This document shows, piece after piece, positions 17,947-26,687 of a stretch of DNA of 64,000 bases (positions are counted from its first letter, which is position 1; every line of letters starts with the position of its first letter). The position numbers were made by a program, and so were the translations under genes. This DNA is from Xinfangfangia pollutisoli (GTDB lineage Bacteria > Pseudomonadota > Alphaproteobacteria > Rhodobacterales > Rhodobacteraceae). The stretch lies in assembly GCF_020179405.1 (NCBI RefSeq), contig NZ_JAICBZ010000006.1, positions 1-64,000 on the forward strand, read 5' to 3'. Under the pieces are notes generated by a model. That model was not told where the DNA came from, ran no database searches, and saw only the letters and a list, made by a program, of their open reading frames with translations.

Positions 17947-18579
17947 ATGCCGGACCATCTGACCGTCGTTTCCCATCCGCTGGTCAGCCACAAGCTGACA
18001 TTGATGCGCGAGAAGGACACCTCGACCGCCAGCTTCCGCCAGCTGTTGCGCGAGATCAGCCTGTTGCTGGCCTATGAGGTCACGCGCGAATTGCCGATGA
18101 CCACGAAGCAGATCGAGACGCCGCTGCAGCCGATGGATGCGCCGACGATCGACGGCAAGAAGCTGGCGCTGATCTCGATCCTGCGGGCGGGCAACGGGCT
18201 GTTGGACGGGATCCTGGAACTGATCCCGGCGGCAAGGGTGGGCTTTGTCGGGCTTTACCGCGATCCGGCGACGCTGCAGCCGGTGCAATATTACTGCAAG
18301 CTGCCCGATCACCTGGACGAACGGGTGTCGATCGTGGTCGATCCGATGCTGGCCACCGGCAATTCCAGCGCCGCGGCGACCAGCCTGCTGAAACAGGCGG
18401 GGGCCAAGGATATCCGTTTCCTCTGCCTGCTGGCTGCACCCGAGGGCGTGGCGCGGATGAAGGCCGAACATCCCGATGTGCCGATCGTGACGGCGGCGCT
18501 GGACAGCCATCTGAACGACCATGGCTATATCGTGCCAGGACTAGGGGATGCGGGCGACCGCATGTTTGGTACGAAATAA
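17947..18579 (+). CDS. upp: Uracil phosphoribosyltransferase
   Basis: 210 residues. PRPP-binding loop is [14 protein letters not shown], with the uracil-binding [12 protein letters not shown] near the C-terminus and the usual [13 protein letters not shown]-terminus. It salvages uracil (from deoxyuridine phosphorolysis or uptake) to UMP and closes the salvage operon. Confidence 0.96.
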   Translation: MPDHLTVVSHPLVSHKLTLMREKDTSTASFRQLLREISLLLAYEVTRELPMTTKQIETPLQPMDAPTIDGKKLALISILRAGNGLLDGILELIPAARVGFVGLYRDPATLQPVQYYCKLPDHLDERVSIVVDPMLATGNSSAAATSLLKQAGAKDIRFLCLLAAPEGVARMKAEHPDVPIVTAALDSHLNDHGYIVPGLGDAGDRMFGTK

Positions 18580-18600
18580 GGGGTGTTTCCCCTTTGACTT
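18578..18600 (+). terminator. Terminator hairpin after upp
   Basis: AAGGGG and CCCCTT arms around a TGTTT loop begin inside the upp stop codon (18578-18594), followed by T-rich TTGACTT. The T-tract overlaps the -35 element of the next promoter. Confidence 0.55.
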
Positions 18601-18622
18601 GGAAACAGTGATGCATCACTAT
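18594..18622 (+). promoter_or_regulatory. Promoter with embedded palindrome for the SPOR-domain gene
   Basis: TTGACT at 18594-18599 and CACTAT at 18617-18622 are separated by exactly 17 bases, a good sigma-70 arrangement. A perfect 14-base palindrome, AGTGATGCATCACT (18607-18620), covers the spacer and part of the -10, a position where a bound repressor would block polymerase. Confidence 0.55.
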
Positions 18623-18647
18623 CGCCCAAAGCTACTTGGGGGTAGTG

Positions 18648-20003
18648 ATGTCTGGTTTTCGTCTGTCGGCCGCGGTTCTGGCGGCTGTCTTTGGGGCTGC
18701 GCCCGCTTTCGCCGATCTGAAGGGGCCGGCAGAGCTGCCGCCGGCGTCCTATCAGGGGCAACAATATGTCGACAGCCGCGGCTGTGTGTTCCTGCGCGCG
18801 GGCTATGGCGGGCAGGTGACCTGGGTGCCGCGGGTCAGCCGCGACCGCAAGCAGCTGTGCGGCTATCCGAAATCGGGCGGAACGGTCGAAGTGGCCGAGG
18901 CCGCGCCTCCGGCTGCGGCGCCCGCGCCGGCGCCTGTGGCGGCGCCGGTCGTCATGGCTCCGGTGGCTGCGGCCGCAAAACCCGCCCCCGCGCCCGAAGC
19001 GGTGCGTCCGGTGACCCCGACCGAGCGGGCGGCCACGGCCGAGGTTTCGGGCGTGCCCGCCGTGCCGGGCGGACAGACCGGCTATCGCCTGGCCTGCCCG
19101 GCCGAGACGCCGATGGCCGAGCGGTTCGAGATCCGCGGTGGCGGCAGCAAGGTGATGTGCACCAAGGGCGATGGCTCGCTGGACGGGGCGAATTTCCCGG
19201 TTCTGGTGGCGGGCAGCACGGCGGGCTATCCGACCGGCTATGATGCCTGGGTCGCGGCCGGGGCGGGGCCGAAGGCGGTCTCCTCGGGCGGTGCGGTCTC
19301 GGCGCCCAAGGGCGATGCGGTGGTGGCGGCAACGAAATCGGCCAAGCTGCCCGATCCGAACCCGCCCGCAGGCTACAAGGCGGCCTGGAAGGATGACCGG
19401 CTGAACCCCAATCGCGGCAAGCAGACCGTGGCGGGCGTGCTGGCCCAGGACCAGATCTGGACCCGCACGACACCGATGGTGCTGCGCGAGGATTGGGGCA
19501 AGCCGAAGGCGCCGCTGACCATCGTGGTCCGTCGCGCCGATGGCAGCGAGATCCGCCACGACGGCGTGGTCCTGTCGACCAAGGGCGATGGGCAGCGGGT
19601 GGTGCAGCTGGACAATGGCAAGGTGATGACCCTGCCGCCGGCGGTGGTGAAATCGACCAAATCCGATCCGAAGGCCGGGGTTGCGCCCGCGGCGAAGGCG
19701 GCGCCGGTGGCGGTGGCCAAGGCCACGCCCAGGGCGGCCGCCAAGGCGCCGGCGAAAGACGCGCCGGCCGTCGCGGCCGGGACGCGGCTTTTCGTGCAGG
19801 TCGGCAGCTTCGGCGTGGCCGCCAATGCCGATCGCGCCGCGGGACGGCTGAAGGGCCTGGGGCTGAAGGTTGCGCGCGGCAAGGCCAAGGGCGGCAGCCT
19901 GCAGGTCGTGTTCGCCGGCCCCTATGGCTCGGCTGCCGAGGCCAAGGCCGCCTTGTCGGCGGCGCGGGGCGCCGGCTTCTCGGATGCGGTGATCGTGCAG
20001 TAA
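18648..20003 (+). CDS. Secreted SPOR-domain protein
   Basis: 451 residues. Signal peptide over about residues 1-22 (hydrophobic AAVLAAVFGAAPAFA), a long Ala/Pro/Lys-rich low-complexity middle, and a C-terminal SPOR domain (from about 378: FVQVGSFGVAANADRAAGRL). SPOR domains bind denuded peptidoglycan at division sites, so a periplasmic cell-envelope or septal role is likely. The ATG at 18648 is preferred over a TTG at 18636. It stands alone between its own promoter and a strong bidirectional terminator. Confidence 0.8.
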   Translation: MSGFRLSAAVLAAVFGAAPAFADLKGPAELPPASYQGQQYVDSRGCVFLRAGYGGQVTWVPRVSRDRKQLCGYPKSGGTVEVAEAAPPAAAPAPAPVAAPVVMAPVAAAAKPAPAPEAVRPVTPTERAATAEVSGVPAVPGGQTGYRLACPAETPMAERFEIRGGGSKVMCTKGDGSLDGANFPVLVAGSTAGYPTGYDAWVAAGAGPKAVSSGGAVSAPKGDAVVAATKSAKLPDPNPPAGYKAAWKDDRLNPNRGKQTVAGVLAQDQIWTRTTPMVLREDWGKPKAPLTIVVRRADGSEIRHDGVVLSTKGDGQRVVQLDNGKVMTLPPAVVKSTKSDPKAGVAPAAKAAPVAVAKATPRAAAKAPAKDAPAVAAGTRLFVQVGSFGVAANADRAAGRLKGLGLKVARGKAKGGSLQVVFAGPYGSAAEAKAALSAARGAGFSDAVIVQ

Positions 20004-20027
20004 GGCGCGGATTTTCTTCGATAATCC

Positions 20028-20053
20028 AAGGGCCCGCCTTGCGGGCCCTTTTC
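20028..20053. terminator. Bidirectional Rho-independent terminator
   Basis: AAGGGCCCGC and GCGGGCCCTT form a perfect 10-base stem with a short CTT loop, followed by TTTT on the plus strand. It separates the convergent SPOR gene and the membrane-protein gene at 20071-21090. Confidence 0.85.
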
Positions 20054-20070
20054 CGTGGCCCCGGGGGCGG

Positions 20071-21090
20071 TCAGCCCGCGCAGACCGATTGCAGCGCGAT
20101 CCAGTCGTCATCGGGCAGAAGCGGACTTTGGATCAGCCCCTTGAACGGATCGCCGGCGATCAGCCCCTTGGTGTTGTCGCCCGACGGGTCCAGCCAGCGC
20201 GCATAGGGGGTCAGCGGCACCTGCGCCGCCTCGAAGGCCTCGATCAGCTGGGCATCCGGCACCCGGTCACCGGCGGCGCGCAGGAAGGCCTCGCCATAGC
20301 CGTCCAGCGCATCGGCGGGCAGCGTGCCCGAGGTCAGCAGATCGAAACTGGCGCGCAGCCCGGCATGGTCAAGGATCGGCACCACCGGATCGTGCAGGCC
20401 CGCCGCCACGCCCTCGGCCAGGGCGGCGCCGGCAAGGGCATCGGGGGCCTCAAGCTCGATCAGGCTGCGGGGCAGCAGGATGACGCCGCCCGGCAGATGG
20501 GCGGGGCGGGTCAGTCCTTCGGGCAGGATATAGAGGATCGGCGTATCCTCGGGGCCGAAGACCCGTTCCGACAGGGCCGCCAGCGCCGGCAGGCCCAGGG
20601 CGCCATCGCAGGGCGTGCCGGTCAGCCGCGTCACGTCATCCAGCGCCCGCTGGCCGATCTCGGCCCGTTTTGCCGCCGGCATGACCTTGGCCGTATGCGA
20701 GACCAGCACCCCCGGCAGCACCAGGACGGCGACGCCCAGGATCACCGCCGTCGCGCCGCCGATCAGCACGCCGCGCAGCCGGCCGGGATGCGGCCGGGCC
20801 TGGCGCAGCGCCACCTGCACCGTCTTCAGCGCGGCGATCATCTCGTCTTCTTCCAGCTCCAGCGTCTCGGCCCCGTCGCCATCGGGGGCGAAGATCGCCG
20901 GGCGCTGGCCGGGGTTCACCCGCGTCACCGCCGGCAGCGACCAATGCGACACCACCACGCCCGAGCGCGGTTCGGACAGCATCAGCGTGGCATCGCCCAG
21001 CCGCACGACAACCTCGCGCCGCTGGCCTTCGGGGCTGTCGCGCCAAAGCCCCGTGCATTCCAGTTTCTGATACTTCTTCAGCGCCGTCAT
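20071..21090 (-). CDS. Conserved hypothetical single-pass membrane protein
   Basis: 339 residues, function not recognised. The N-terminal about 85 residues form a soluble basic/acidic domain, a hydrophobic segment (GGATAVILGVAVLVLPGVLV, about residues 110-130) spans the membrane, and the remainder contains two cysteines (CDGALGLPAL and the C-terminal SVCAG). The ORGANISATION recalls a peptidase M48-like or YcjF-like protein, but no HExxH motif is present. The start at 21090 is chosen because upstream codons (to 21147) are atypical. It is transcribed leftward after the acyl-CoA ligase gene, 57 bases away. Confidence 0.7.
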   Translation of the reverse strand: MTALKKYQKLECTGLWRDSPEGQRREVVVRLGDATLMLSEPRSGVVVSHWSLPAVTRVNPGQRPAIFAPDGDGAETLELEEDEMIAALKTVQVALRQARPHPGRLRGVLIGGATAVILGVAVLVLPGVLVSHTAKVMPAAKRAEIGQRALDDVTRLTGTPCDGALGLPALAALSERVFGPEDTPILYILPEGLTRPAHLPGGVILLPRSLIELEAPDALAGAALAEGVAAGLHDPVVPILDHAGLRASFDLLTSGTLPADALDGYGEAFLRAAGDRVPDAQLIEAFEAAQVPLTPYARWLDPSGDNTKGLIAGDPFKGLIQSPLLPDDDWIALQSVCAG

Positions 21091-21147
21091 CGGCCGTTGC
21101 TGCCCTGCCTTTGCGGCCACCCTAACGCCCCGGGCGCCCGGCCACAA

Positions 21148-22767
21148 TCAGATCAGCTTGGCCACGGCCCTGAGTTCGAATTTCTGGATCTTTCCGGTCG
21201 AGGTTTTCGGAAGATCGTGGAACAGGACCAGCTTGGGGCATTTGAACCCGGCCAGCTGGCTGCGGCAATGCGCGATCAGCTCGTCCGCCGTGACGGACGC
21301 CCCGGGCTTCAATTCGACAAAGGCGCAGGGCACCTCGCCCCATTTGTCATCGGGCTTGGCCACCACCGCGCAAAGCGACACGGCGGGGTGTTTCATCAAC
21401 ACGCCCTCGACCTCGACCGACGAGACATTCTCGCCGCCCGAGATGATGATGTCCTTCGCCCGGTCGGTGATTTTCAGATAGCCGTCGGGATATTGGATCG
21501 CGATATCGCCCGACCGGAACCAGCCGCCCTGGAAGGCCTCGGCCGTGGCGTCGGGATTGCGGTAATAGCCCTTCATCACCAGATTGCCGCGCAGGGCGAT
21601 TTCGCCCAGATGGCGGCCGTCCTTTTCGACCGGGGCACCGTTCGGATCATGCACTTCGGCGCCGTCCAGCATCGCCATCGGCACGCCCTGGCGCGATTTC
21701 AGGTCGGCGCGTTCCTCGCCCTCGATCCCGGCCCAGCCGGGCTGCCAAAGGCATTCGGTCGAGGGGCCGTAGGTTTCGGTCAGGCCATAGACCTGGGTCA
21801 CGTTGAAGCCCAAGGGTTCGAAGGCGGCCAGAGTGGCTGCGGGCGGCGGCGCGCCGGCGGTGAGGACCTCGACCACATGGTCGAAGGCGCGGCGGTCCTC
21901 GGGCCTGGCATTGACGATCATGTTCAGAACGATCGGCGCGCCGCCGAAATGCGTTACGCCCTCATCGGCGATGGCGTCATAGATCGCCTTGGCGGTGATG
22001 TCGCGACAGCAGACCATGGTGCCGCCCAGCATCGGCAGCATCCAGGGGTGGCACCAGGCATTGCAGTGAAACAGCGGCACGATGGTCAGATAGACCGGGA
22101 AAAGCTGCATCCGCCAGGCGATCAGATTGCCCATTCCGGCCAGATAGGCGCCGCGATGGTGATAGACCACGCCCTTGGGCCGCCCGGTCGTGCCCGAGGT
22201 GTAATTGATCGCAATCGATTCCCATTCGTCTTCCGGCATCACCCAGGCGAAATCCGCGCTGCCTTCGGCGATCAATTCCTCATAGGTCAGGTAATGGCCC
22301 GTCGCCGTAAAGCCGCGGTCCGGCGCCTCGACGATTTGCGGGGCAGAGCCTTGCATCAGCTTGATCGCGGCCTCGGCCAGCGGGATCAGCGCGGTGTCGA
22401 CGATCACCATCTTCGCGCTGGCATGGCCGAAGATATAGGCGACCGTATCGGCATCGAGCCGCGTGTTGATCGTGTTCAGCACCGCCCCGCAGGCCGGCAC
22501 GCCGAAATGCGCCTCGGCCTGGGCGGGGATGTTCGGCAGAAGGGTGGCCACCACATCGCCCGGCGCGATGCCGCGCCGCGCCAGGCCCGAGGCCAGGCGC
22601 GTGACCCGATCGGCATAGTCGGCATAGGACAGGCGGATATCCTTCCAGACCAGCGCCGTGCGATCGGAATGCACCTGGGCCGCGCGTTTCAGATGCGACA
22701 GCGGCGTCAGGGCCGCATAATTCGCCGCGCATTTCTCAAGCCCGCTTTCGTCCGGCAGCCAGCCCAT
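21148..22767 (-). CDS. AMP-forming acyl-CoA synthetase (DmdB/long-chain-type)
   Basis: 539 residues of the ANL superfamily: P-loop YTSGTTGRPKG, GLTETYGPS, the GWFRSGD A5-A7 region and the C-terminal catalytic Lys in KTSTGKIQK. It activates a carboxylic acid with ATP and CoA. Length and motifs suit fatty-acid or 3-methylmercaptopropionate ligases (DmdB); sequence alone does not choose between them, and no DMSP genes are nearby. GGGAGA precedes the ATG at 22767, which is divergent from the DMT exporter. Confidence 0.85.
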   Translation of the reverse strand: MGWLPDESGLEKCAANYAALTPLSHLKRAAQVHSDRTALVWKDIRLSYADYADRVTRLASGLARRGIAPGDVVATLLPNIPAQAEAHFGVPACGAVLNTINTRLDADTVAYIFGHASAKMVIVDTALIPLAEAAIKLMQGSAPQIVEAPDRGFTATGHYLTYEELIAEGSADFAWVMPEDEWESIAINYTSGTTGRPKGVVYHHRGAYLAGMGNLIAWRMQLFPVYLTIVPLFHCNAWCHPWMLPMLGGTMVCCRDITAKAIYDAIADEGVTHFGGAPIVLNMIVNARPEDRRAFDHVVEVLTAGAPPPAATLAAFEPLGFNVTQVYGLTETYGPSTECLWQPGWAGIEGEERADLKSRQGVPMAMLDGAEVHDPNGAPVEKDGRHLGEIALRGNLVMKGYYRNPDATAEAFQGGWFRSGDIAIQYPDGYLKITDRAKDIIISGGENVSSVEVEGVLMKHPAVSLCAVVAKPDDKWGEVPCAFVELKPGASVTADELIAHCRSQLAGFKCPKLVLFHDLPKTSTGKIQKFELRAVAKLI

Positions 22768-22896
22768 TTCCCGATCTCCCTCATTCCCTTGCGCGGAAAA
22801 GGCCATTTCGCTTTCCAGCGTCGTTTTCCGGCGCGCAGGACCGAGTTTAACAGGCTTATCTGCCACCGGAAGACGCAAGATGACGCAAGAAGCACA

Positions 22897-23817
22897 GTGA
22901 CAAGCCCCCCCGACCGCACCCTCGCCGCCGCAGGGCTGATCCTGACCTATGCCGCGATCATCGGCTTTACCGACAATTTCGTGCGCATCATCGCGCAGGA
23001 TGCGGGGCTGTGGCAGTTCCATGCGACGCGCAGCGTCCTGGCGCTGGCGCTGCTGGTGGCGGTGGCGCCGGCCGTGGGGCTGGTGCTGCGGGCCAAGAAC
23101 TTGCGCGCGGTGGCGCTGCGTTCGGCCATCCATGGCTCGGCCATGGTGATCTATTTCGGCGCGCTGGCCTTTCTGCCGGTCGCCATGGTGGCGGCGGGGC
23201 TGTTCACCGCGCCGATCTTCGTGCTGCTGATTTCGCGCTTTGCCTTTGGCCAGCGCATCGGCCCGGTGCGGATCGCCGCGGTGGGTCTGGGCTTTGCCGG
23301 CGTGCTGCTGGTTCTGGGCCCCGAGGCGCTGGGCTCGGCCTCGCCCGCGGCCCTGATGCCGATTGCGGCGGGGGCGCTGTATGCGCTGGGCAACATCGCC
23401 ACGCGGCAATGGTGCGAGGGCGAGCGGGCCGAGGTGCTGCTGGCGGGGTTTTTCGCCGCGCTGGGGATCTTCGGGGCGCTGGGCATGGCGGTGCTGATGC
23501 TGGTGCCGCTGCCGGTGCCCGAAGGGGCCGAGGGCTTCGTGCTGCGCGGCCCGGTCTGGCCGCCGGCCGCTTTCTGGATCTGGACGCTGGTCCAGGCGGC
23601 GGGGTCGCTTCTGGGCGTCGGGCTGATGATCCGCGGCTATCAGCTGACCGATGCCGGGCGGGCGGGGGTGATCGAATATGCGATCCTGCCGGCCTCGGCC
23701 TTCTGGGGCTGGGTGATCTGGGACGAGGTGCTGACCGGCTGGGCCTGGGCGGGGTTGGCGCTGATCGCGCTGGCCGGCACGATGATCGCGCTGCGCGCCC
23801 AGGCGCAGGAAGGCTGA
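22897..23817 (+). CDS. EamA/DMT-superfamily transporter
   Basis: 306 residues, almost entirely hydrophobic, with about ten membrane helices in two EamA repeats (second repeat from about residue 145). Such proteins export amino acids or other metabolites, or take up S-adenosylmethionine; substrate unknown. No in-frame ATG exists near the N-terminus, so GTG at 22897 is proposed. A six-codon reading frame (ATG at 22880, stop at 22898-22900) overlaps this start, which could couple or dampen initiation. Confidence 0.8.
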   Translation: MTSPPDRTLAAAGLILTYAAIIGFTDNFVRIIAQDAGLWQFHATRSVLALALLVAVAPAVGLVLRAKNLRAVALRSAIHGSAMVIYFGALAFLPVAMVAAGLFTAPIFVLLISRFAFGQRIGPVRIAAVGLGFAGVLLVLGPEALGSASPAALMPIAAGALYALGNIATRQWCEGERAEVLLAGFFAALGIFGALGMAVLMLVPLPVPEGAEGFVLRGPVWPPAAFWIWTLVQAAGSLLGVGLMIRGYQLTDAGRAGVIEYAILPASAFWGWVIWDEVLTGWAWAGLALIALAGTMIALRAQAQEG

Positions 23818-23842
23818 GTCCGGTCTTTCGGAAGAATTTTCA

Positions 23843-23860
23843 GGTTTCTTTGAAGAAACC
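23843..23860. terminator. Hairpin between convergent DMT transporter and tdk genes
   Basis: GGTTTCTT and AAGAAACC form a perfect 8-base inverted repeat with a TG centre in the 48-base convergent gap. No long T-run follows on either side, so termination is plausible, not certain. Confidence 0.45.
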
Positions 23861-23865
23861 CGTGC

Positions 23866-24447
23866 TTACGCCTCGGCCATCGCTTCGCGCCAATGCCGGC
23901 GGCACAGGCTTTGATAGGTTTCATTGCCGCCGATCTGCACCTGATCCCCTGCCTGCAGGGCTTTGCCATCGGGGCCGCGGCGGATGACCATCGTGGCCTT
24001 CTTGCCGCAATGGCAGATCGTGCGCACCTCGCGCATTTCATCGGCCCAGGCCAGCAGCGCGGCCGAGCCGGGAAACAGGTTGCCCTGAAAATCCACCCGC
24101 AGGCCGTAGCACATGACCGGCACGCCCAGATCGTCGACGGCGCGCGCCAGTTGCCAGACCTGCGCCTTGGTCAGGAACTGCGCCTCGTCGATGAAAACGC
24201 AGGCGACCGGACCCTGGTCCAGACGGGCAGCGAGCAGGGCAAACATGTCATCGCCTGGGCCGAAGGTCTGCGCCGCGGCGCCGATGCCGATCCGGCTGCC
24301 GATCCGGCCTTCTCCGGCGCGGGTGTCCAGCCGCGCGGTCAGCAGGAACGTCTCCATCCCGCCTTCGCGGTAATTGTGGGCCGCCTGCAGAAGCAGGGTC
24401 GATTTGCCCGCATTCATCGTCGAGTAATGAAAATACAGCTTCGCCAT
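23866..24447 (-). CDS. tdk: Thymidine kinase (type II)
   Basis: 193 residues. The P-loop STMNAGKST (residues 9-17) and Walker B-like FIDEAQFL motif are typical; a zinc site is formed by CHCGKK and the C-terminal CRRHW. It phosphorylates thymidine and deoxyuridine, complementing the nearby salvage operon, although it is separately transcribed. Confidence 0.95.
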   Translation of the reverse strand: MAKLYFHYSTMNAGKSTLLLQAAHNYREGGMETFLLTARLDTRAGEGRIGSRIGIGAAAQTFGPGDDMFALLAARLDQGPVACVFIDEAQFLTKAQVWQLARAVDDLGVPVMCYGLRVDFQGNLFPGSAALLAWADEMREVRTICHCGKKATMVIRRGPDGKALQAGDQVQIGGNETYQSLCRRHWREAMAEA

Positions 24448-24595
24448 GGCCGTGGCCTAGCCGGGGCAGGGCCCGTGTGCAAGAGCCGCGCCGCCCCGAA
24501 GCCCGCCCCCGCGCGCGAGGGGCAGGGGGCCCGAAAAGCCACGCCTGCCCCTCGCCGCAAAGAAAACGGGAGGGGGCCGTCGGCCCGTCGCACCA

Positions 24596-24740
24596 TTGAC
24601 AAGACAGGAGACCCTGCCGCACCTTGAACCCAAGACGGAACCGTCGGCGTCAATTTCGACGCCGCCCCGCGAACCCCCACCCAAGCCGGCGCTGGGGGCG
24701 CCGACCACTCGCTACGATCCCGGTCGCCCGGGACGCTTTT
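24596..24740 (+). ncRNA. Candidate intergenic small RNA with promoter-like element and terminator
   Basis: The 382-base gap between tdk and the next gene contains TTGACA (24596-24601) but only a poor -10 (CACCTT at 24620-24625). Downstream come four consecutive hairpins: 24634-24645 (GACGGAACCGTC), 24646-24663 (GGCGTC/GACGCC, 6-base loop), 24687-24703 (CGGCGC/GCGCCG, 5-base loop) and 24718-24733 (TCCCGG/CCGGGA, 4-base loop) followed by CGCTTTT. No start codon or coding frame fits this stretch, so a structured transcript of about 110 bases from near 24630 is proposed. It does not match the SRP RNA, tmRNA or 6S motifs I know. Confidence 0.45.
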
Positions 24741-24829
24741 ATGAATGACAATTCCCTAACACGAAATTAATGGGAAAACTCTTAACGATTTCCCCCGGTT
24801 GCATTTCCGGCCGGACCCTGGAGAGGCTG

Positions 24830-25282
24830 ATGTCTGCTGCAAGCTATCTGAAAAAACACACCGAAGCCCTGGTGAAAGACGTCGGGATTGAAGCGGCCTG
24901 CGCGCTGACCGGAAAATCCAAGGCGACGCTGGGGCGCTACTATTCCGACAGCGACGAGCATGACGACCGCTTCATGCCGATCGACGTTGTCGCGGCGCTG
25001 GAATCCGCCGCGCGTTTCCCGCATGTGACTTCGGCGCTGGCCGATCTGAAAGGGGTGACGCTCAGCTATGATGCCGAGCGGCACAATTCACAAAGCAAGG
25101 GGGTGAACCAGGACGTGGTCGCCCTGGCGCAGCGCTTTGCCATGCTGATGAGCGAGTACAATCAGGCGATTGCCGATGGCAAGATCAGCGTGAACGAGGC
25201 CAAGCGCATGCTGCGCGAGACGCTCGCGCTGCAGCAGGTGCTTCTGGACATGAAGCTGAACCTCGAAGACGAGGTCAGCTAG
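24830..25282 (+). CDS. Hypothetical protein with N-terminal HTH-like segment
   Basis: 150 residues. Residues about 15-45 (GIEAACALTGKSKATLGRYY) resemble a helix-turn-helix as in phage CII-type regulators, and the C-terminal third is heptad-rich and probably helical/coiled-coil. GGAGAGGCTG precedes the chosen ATG. It is monocistronic and its 3' end overlaps the convergent helicase gene by eight bases. A DNA-binding role is a guess from the HTH-like segment; the family was not recognised. Confidence 0.65.
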   Translation: MSAASYLKKHTEALVKDVGIEAACALTGKSKATLGRYYSDSDEHDDRFMPIDVVAALESAARFPHVTSALADLKGVTLSYDAERHNSQSKGVNQDVVALAQRFAMLMSEYNQAIADGKISVNEAKRMLRETLALQQVLLDMKLNLEDEVS

Positions 25283-26687
25283 GCCGCCGCTTCGGGGCGG
25301 TCGCGCCGCCCTGCGGCCGCGGCTTCTGGCCGGGGCGGCCGGCCTGCGGCTTGGCGCCTTGCGGGGCCGCACCCTGCGGCCTTTGCCCCTGCGCTCGTTG
25401 GCCCTGCGGCTTGCCGCCGGCCCGCGTGGGCGAGGCGGCCAGCTTCTGGCCCTGCCGCCCGCCCTGGCCCTGGCGGTTGCCGCGGTTCTGCCCGGGCTTC
25501 GGTGCCGCGGCCACCACATCGGCCGCCCAGGGCGCGCCGCCGATCACCGGCAGCGGCTTCTTCAGCAGCTTCTCGATCGCCTGCAGCTCGCCCATCTCGG
25601 CCGGCGCGCAGAAGCTGATCGACGAGCCCTCGGCCCCCGCCCGCGCGGTGCGGCCGATGCGGTGGACGTAATTCTCGGGCACATTCGGCATGTCGTAATT
25701 GTACACATGCCGGACGGTCGGGATGTCGATGCCGCGGGCGGCCACGTCGGTGGCGACCAGCACATCCACTTCGCCGGCCTTGAACTCGGTCAGGATGCGG
25801 TCGCGCTGGTTCTGGCTGCGGTTGCCATGGATGGCGCCCACCTCGAAGCCCCATTGCCCCAGCACCTTGGCCAGCTTGTCGGCGCCATGCTTGGTGCGCG
25901 AGAAGACCAGAGCCTGCTCGCCCGGATGGGTCTTGAGATACTCTTCCAGCAGCTTCGCCTTGTCGCCGTTCGGAATGTAATGCACGCCCTGCGTCACCTT
26001 TTCGGCGGGCTTGCCCGGGGGGGCCACCTGCACCTTGACCGGATCGCGCAGATAGGTGTCGGCGATTTCGGTGATGTCCTTCGGCATGGTGGCCGAGAAC
26101 ATCATCGTCTGCCGCTTCAGCGGGATATGCTTGGCGATGCGGCGCAGGGAATGGATGAAGCCCATGTCCAGCATGTGGTCGGCCTCGTCGAGGACAAGGT
26201 AGGCGCAGCGCTCCAGGATCACGTCGCCGCGCTCGATCAGGTCGATCAGCCGGCCGGGGGTGGCCACCAGCACATCGGCGCCGCGGGTCAGCGCCTGGGC
26301 CTGGCGGTTGACCGAGGCGCCGCCGACGACCATCACCACCTTGACGGCGGTGCCCTTGGTGAAGGTTTCCAGATTGTCCTTGATCTGGGTGGCGAGTTCG
26401 CGCGTCGGCACCAGGATCAGGGCGCGGATATGCTTGGGCCCCGGCGGATGGCCGATATCCAGGATGCGGTGCAGAAGCGGCAGGCCGAAGGCGGCGGTCT
26501 TGCCGGTGCCGGTCTGTGCCAGCCCCATCAGGTCGCGGCCCGCCATGATATGCGGGATCGCCTGCGCCTGAATCGGCGTGGGCGTCTTCAGATGGGTGGA
26601 TTCCAGCGCCTTCAGAATGCGCGGCGACAGGCCGAGATCGGCAAAGCTGGTCGAGCTGGAAAGGGTGGTCGAGGGGGAATTGGTCAT
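25275..26687 (-). CDS. DEAD-box ATP-dependent RNA helicase (RhlE-type)
   Basis: 470 residues: Q motif before residue 45, motif I AQTGTGKT (57-64), PTRELA, TPGR, DEAD (167-170), FSAT, and HRIGRTARAG. After about residue 375 follows a Gly/Gln/Arg/Pro-rich tail rich in GQ repeats, typical of RhlE-like helicases that remodel ribosomal or mRNA structures. The start at 26687 gives the usual SFADLGLSP N-terminus; 26699 is possible. It ends inside the last codons of the convergent gene (overlap 25275-25282). Confidence 0.9.
   Translation of the reverse strand: MTNSPSTTLSSSTSFADLGLSPRILKALESTHLKTPTPIQAQAIPHIMAGRDLMGLAQTGTGKTAAFGLPLLHRILDIGHPPGPKHIRALILVPTRELATQIKDNLETFTKGTAVKVVMVVGGASVNRQAQALTRGADVLVATPGRLIDLIERGDVILERCAYLVLDEADHMLDMGFIHSLRRIAKHIPLKRQTMMFSATMPKDITEIADTYLRDPVKVQVAPPGKPAEKVTQGVHYIPNGDKAKLLEEYLKTHPGEQALVFSRTKHGADKLAKVLGQWGFEVGAIHGNRSQNQRDRILTEFKAGEVDVLVATDVAARGIDIPTVRHVYNYDMPNVPENYVHRIGRTARAGAEGSSISFCAPAEMGELQAIEKLLKKPLPVIGGAPWAADVVAAAPKPGQNRGNRQGQGGRQGQKLAASPTRAGGKPQGQRAQGQRPQGAAPQGAKPQAGRPGQKPRPQGGATAPKRRPS

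Noticed and set aside
20089-22896. The long plus-strand frame running into the DMT transporter
   Set aside because: Only the part after 22897 encodes a membrane protein; the rest is antisense to two recognised genes.
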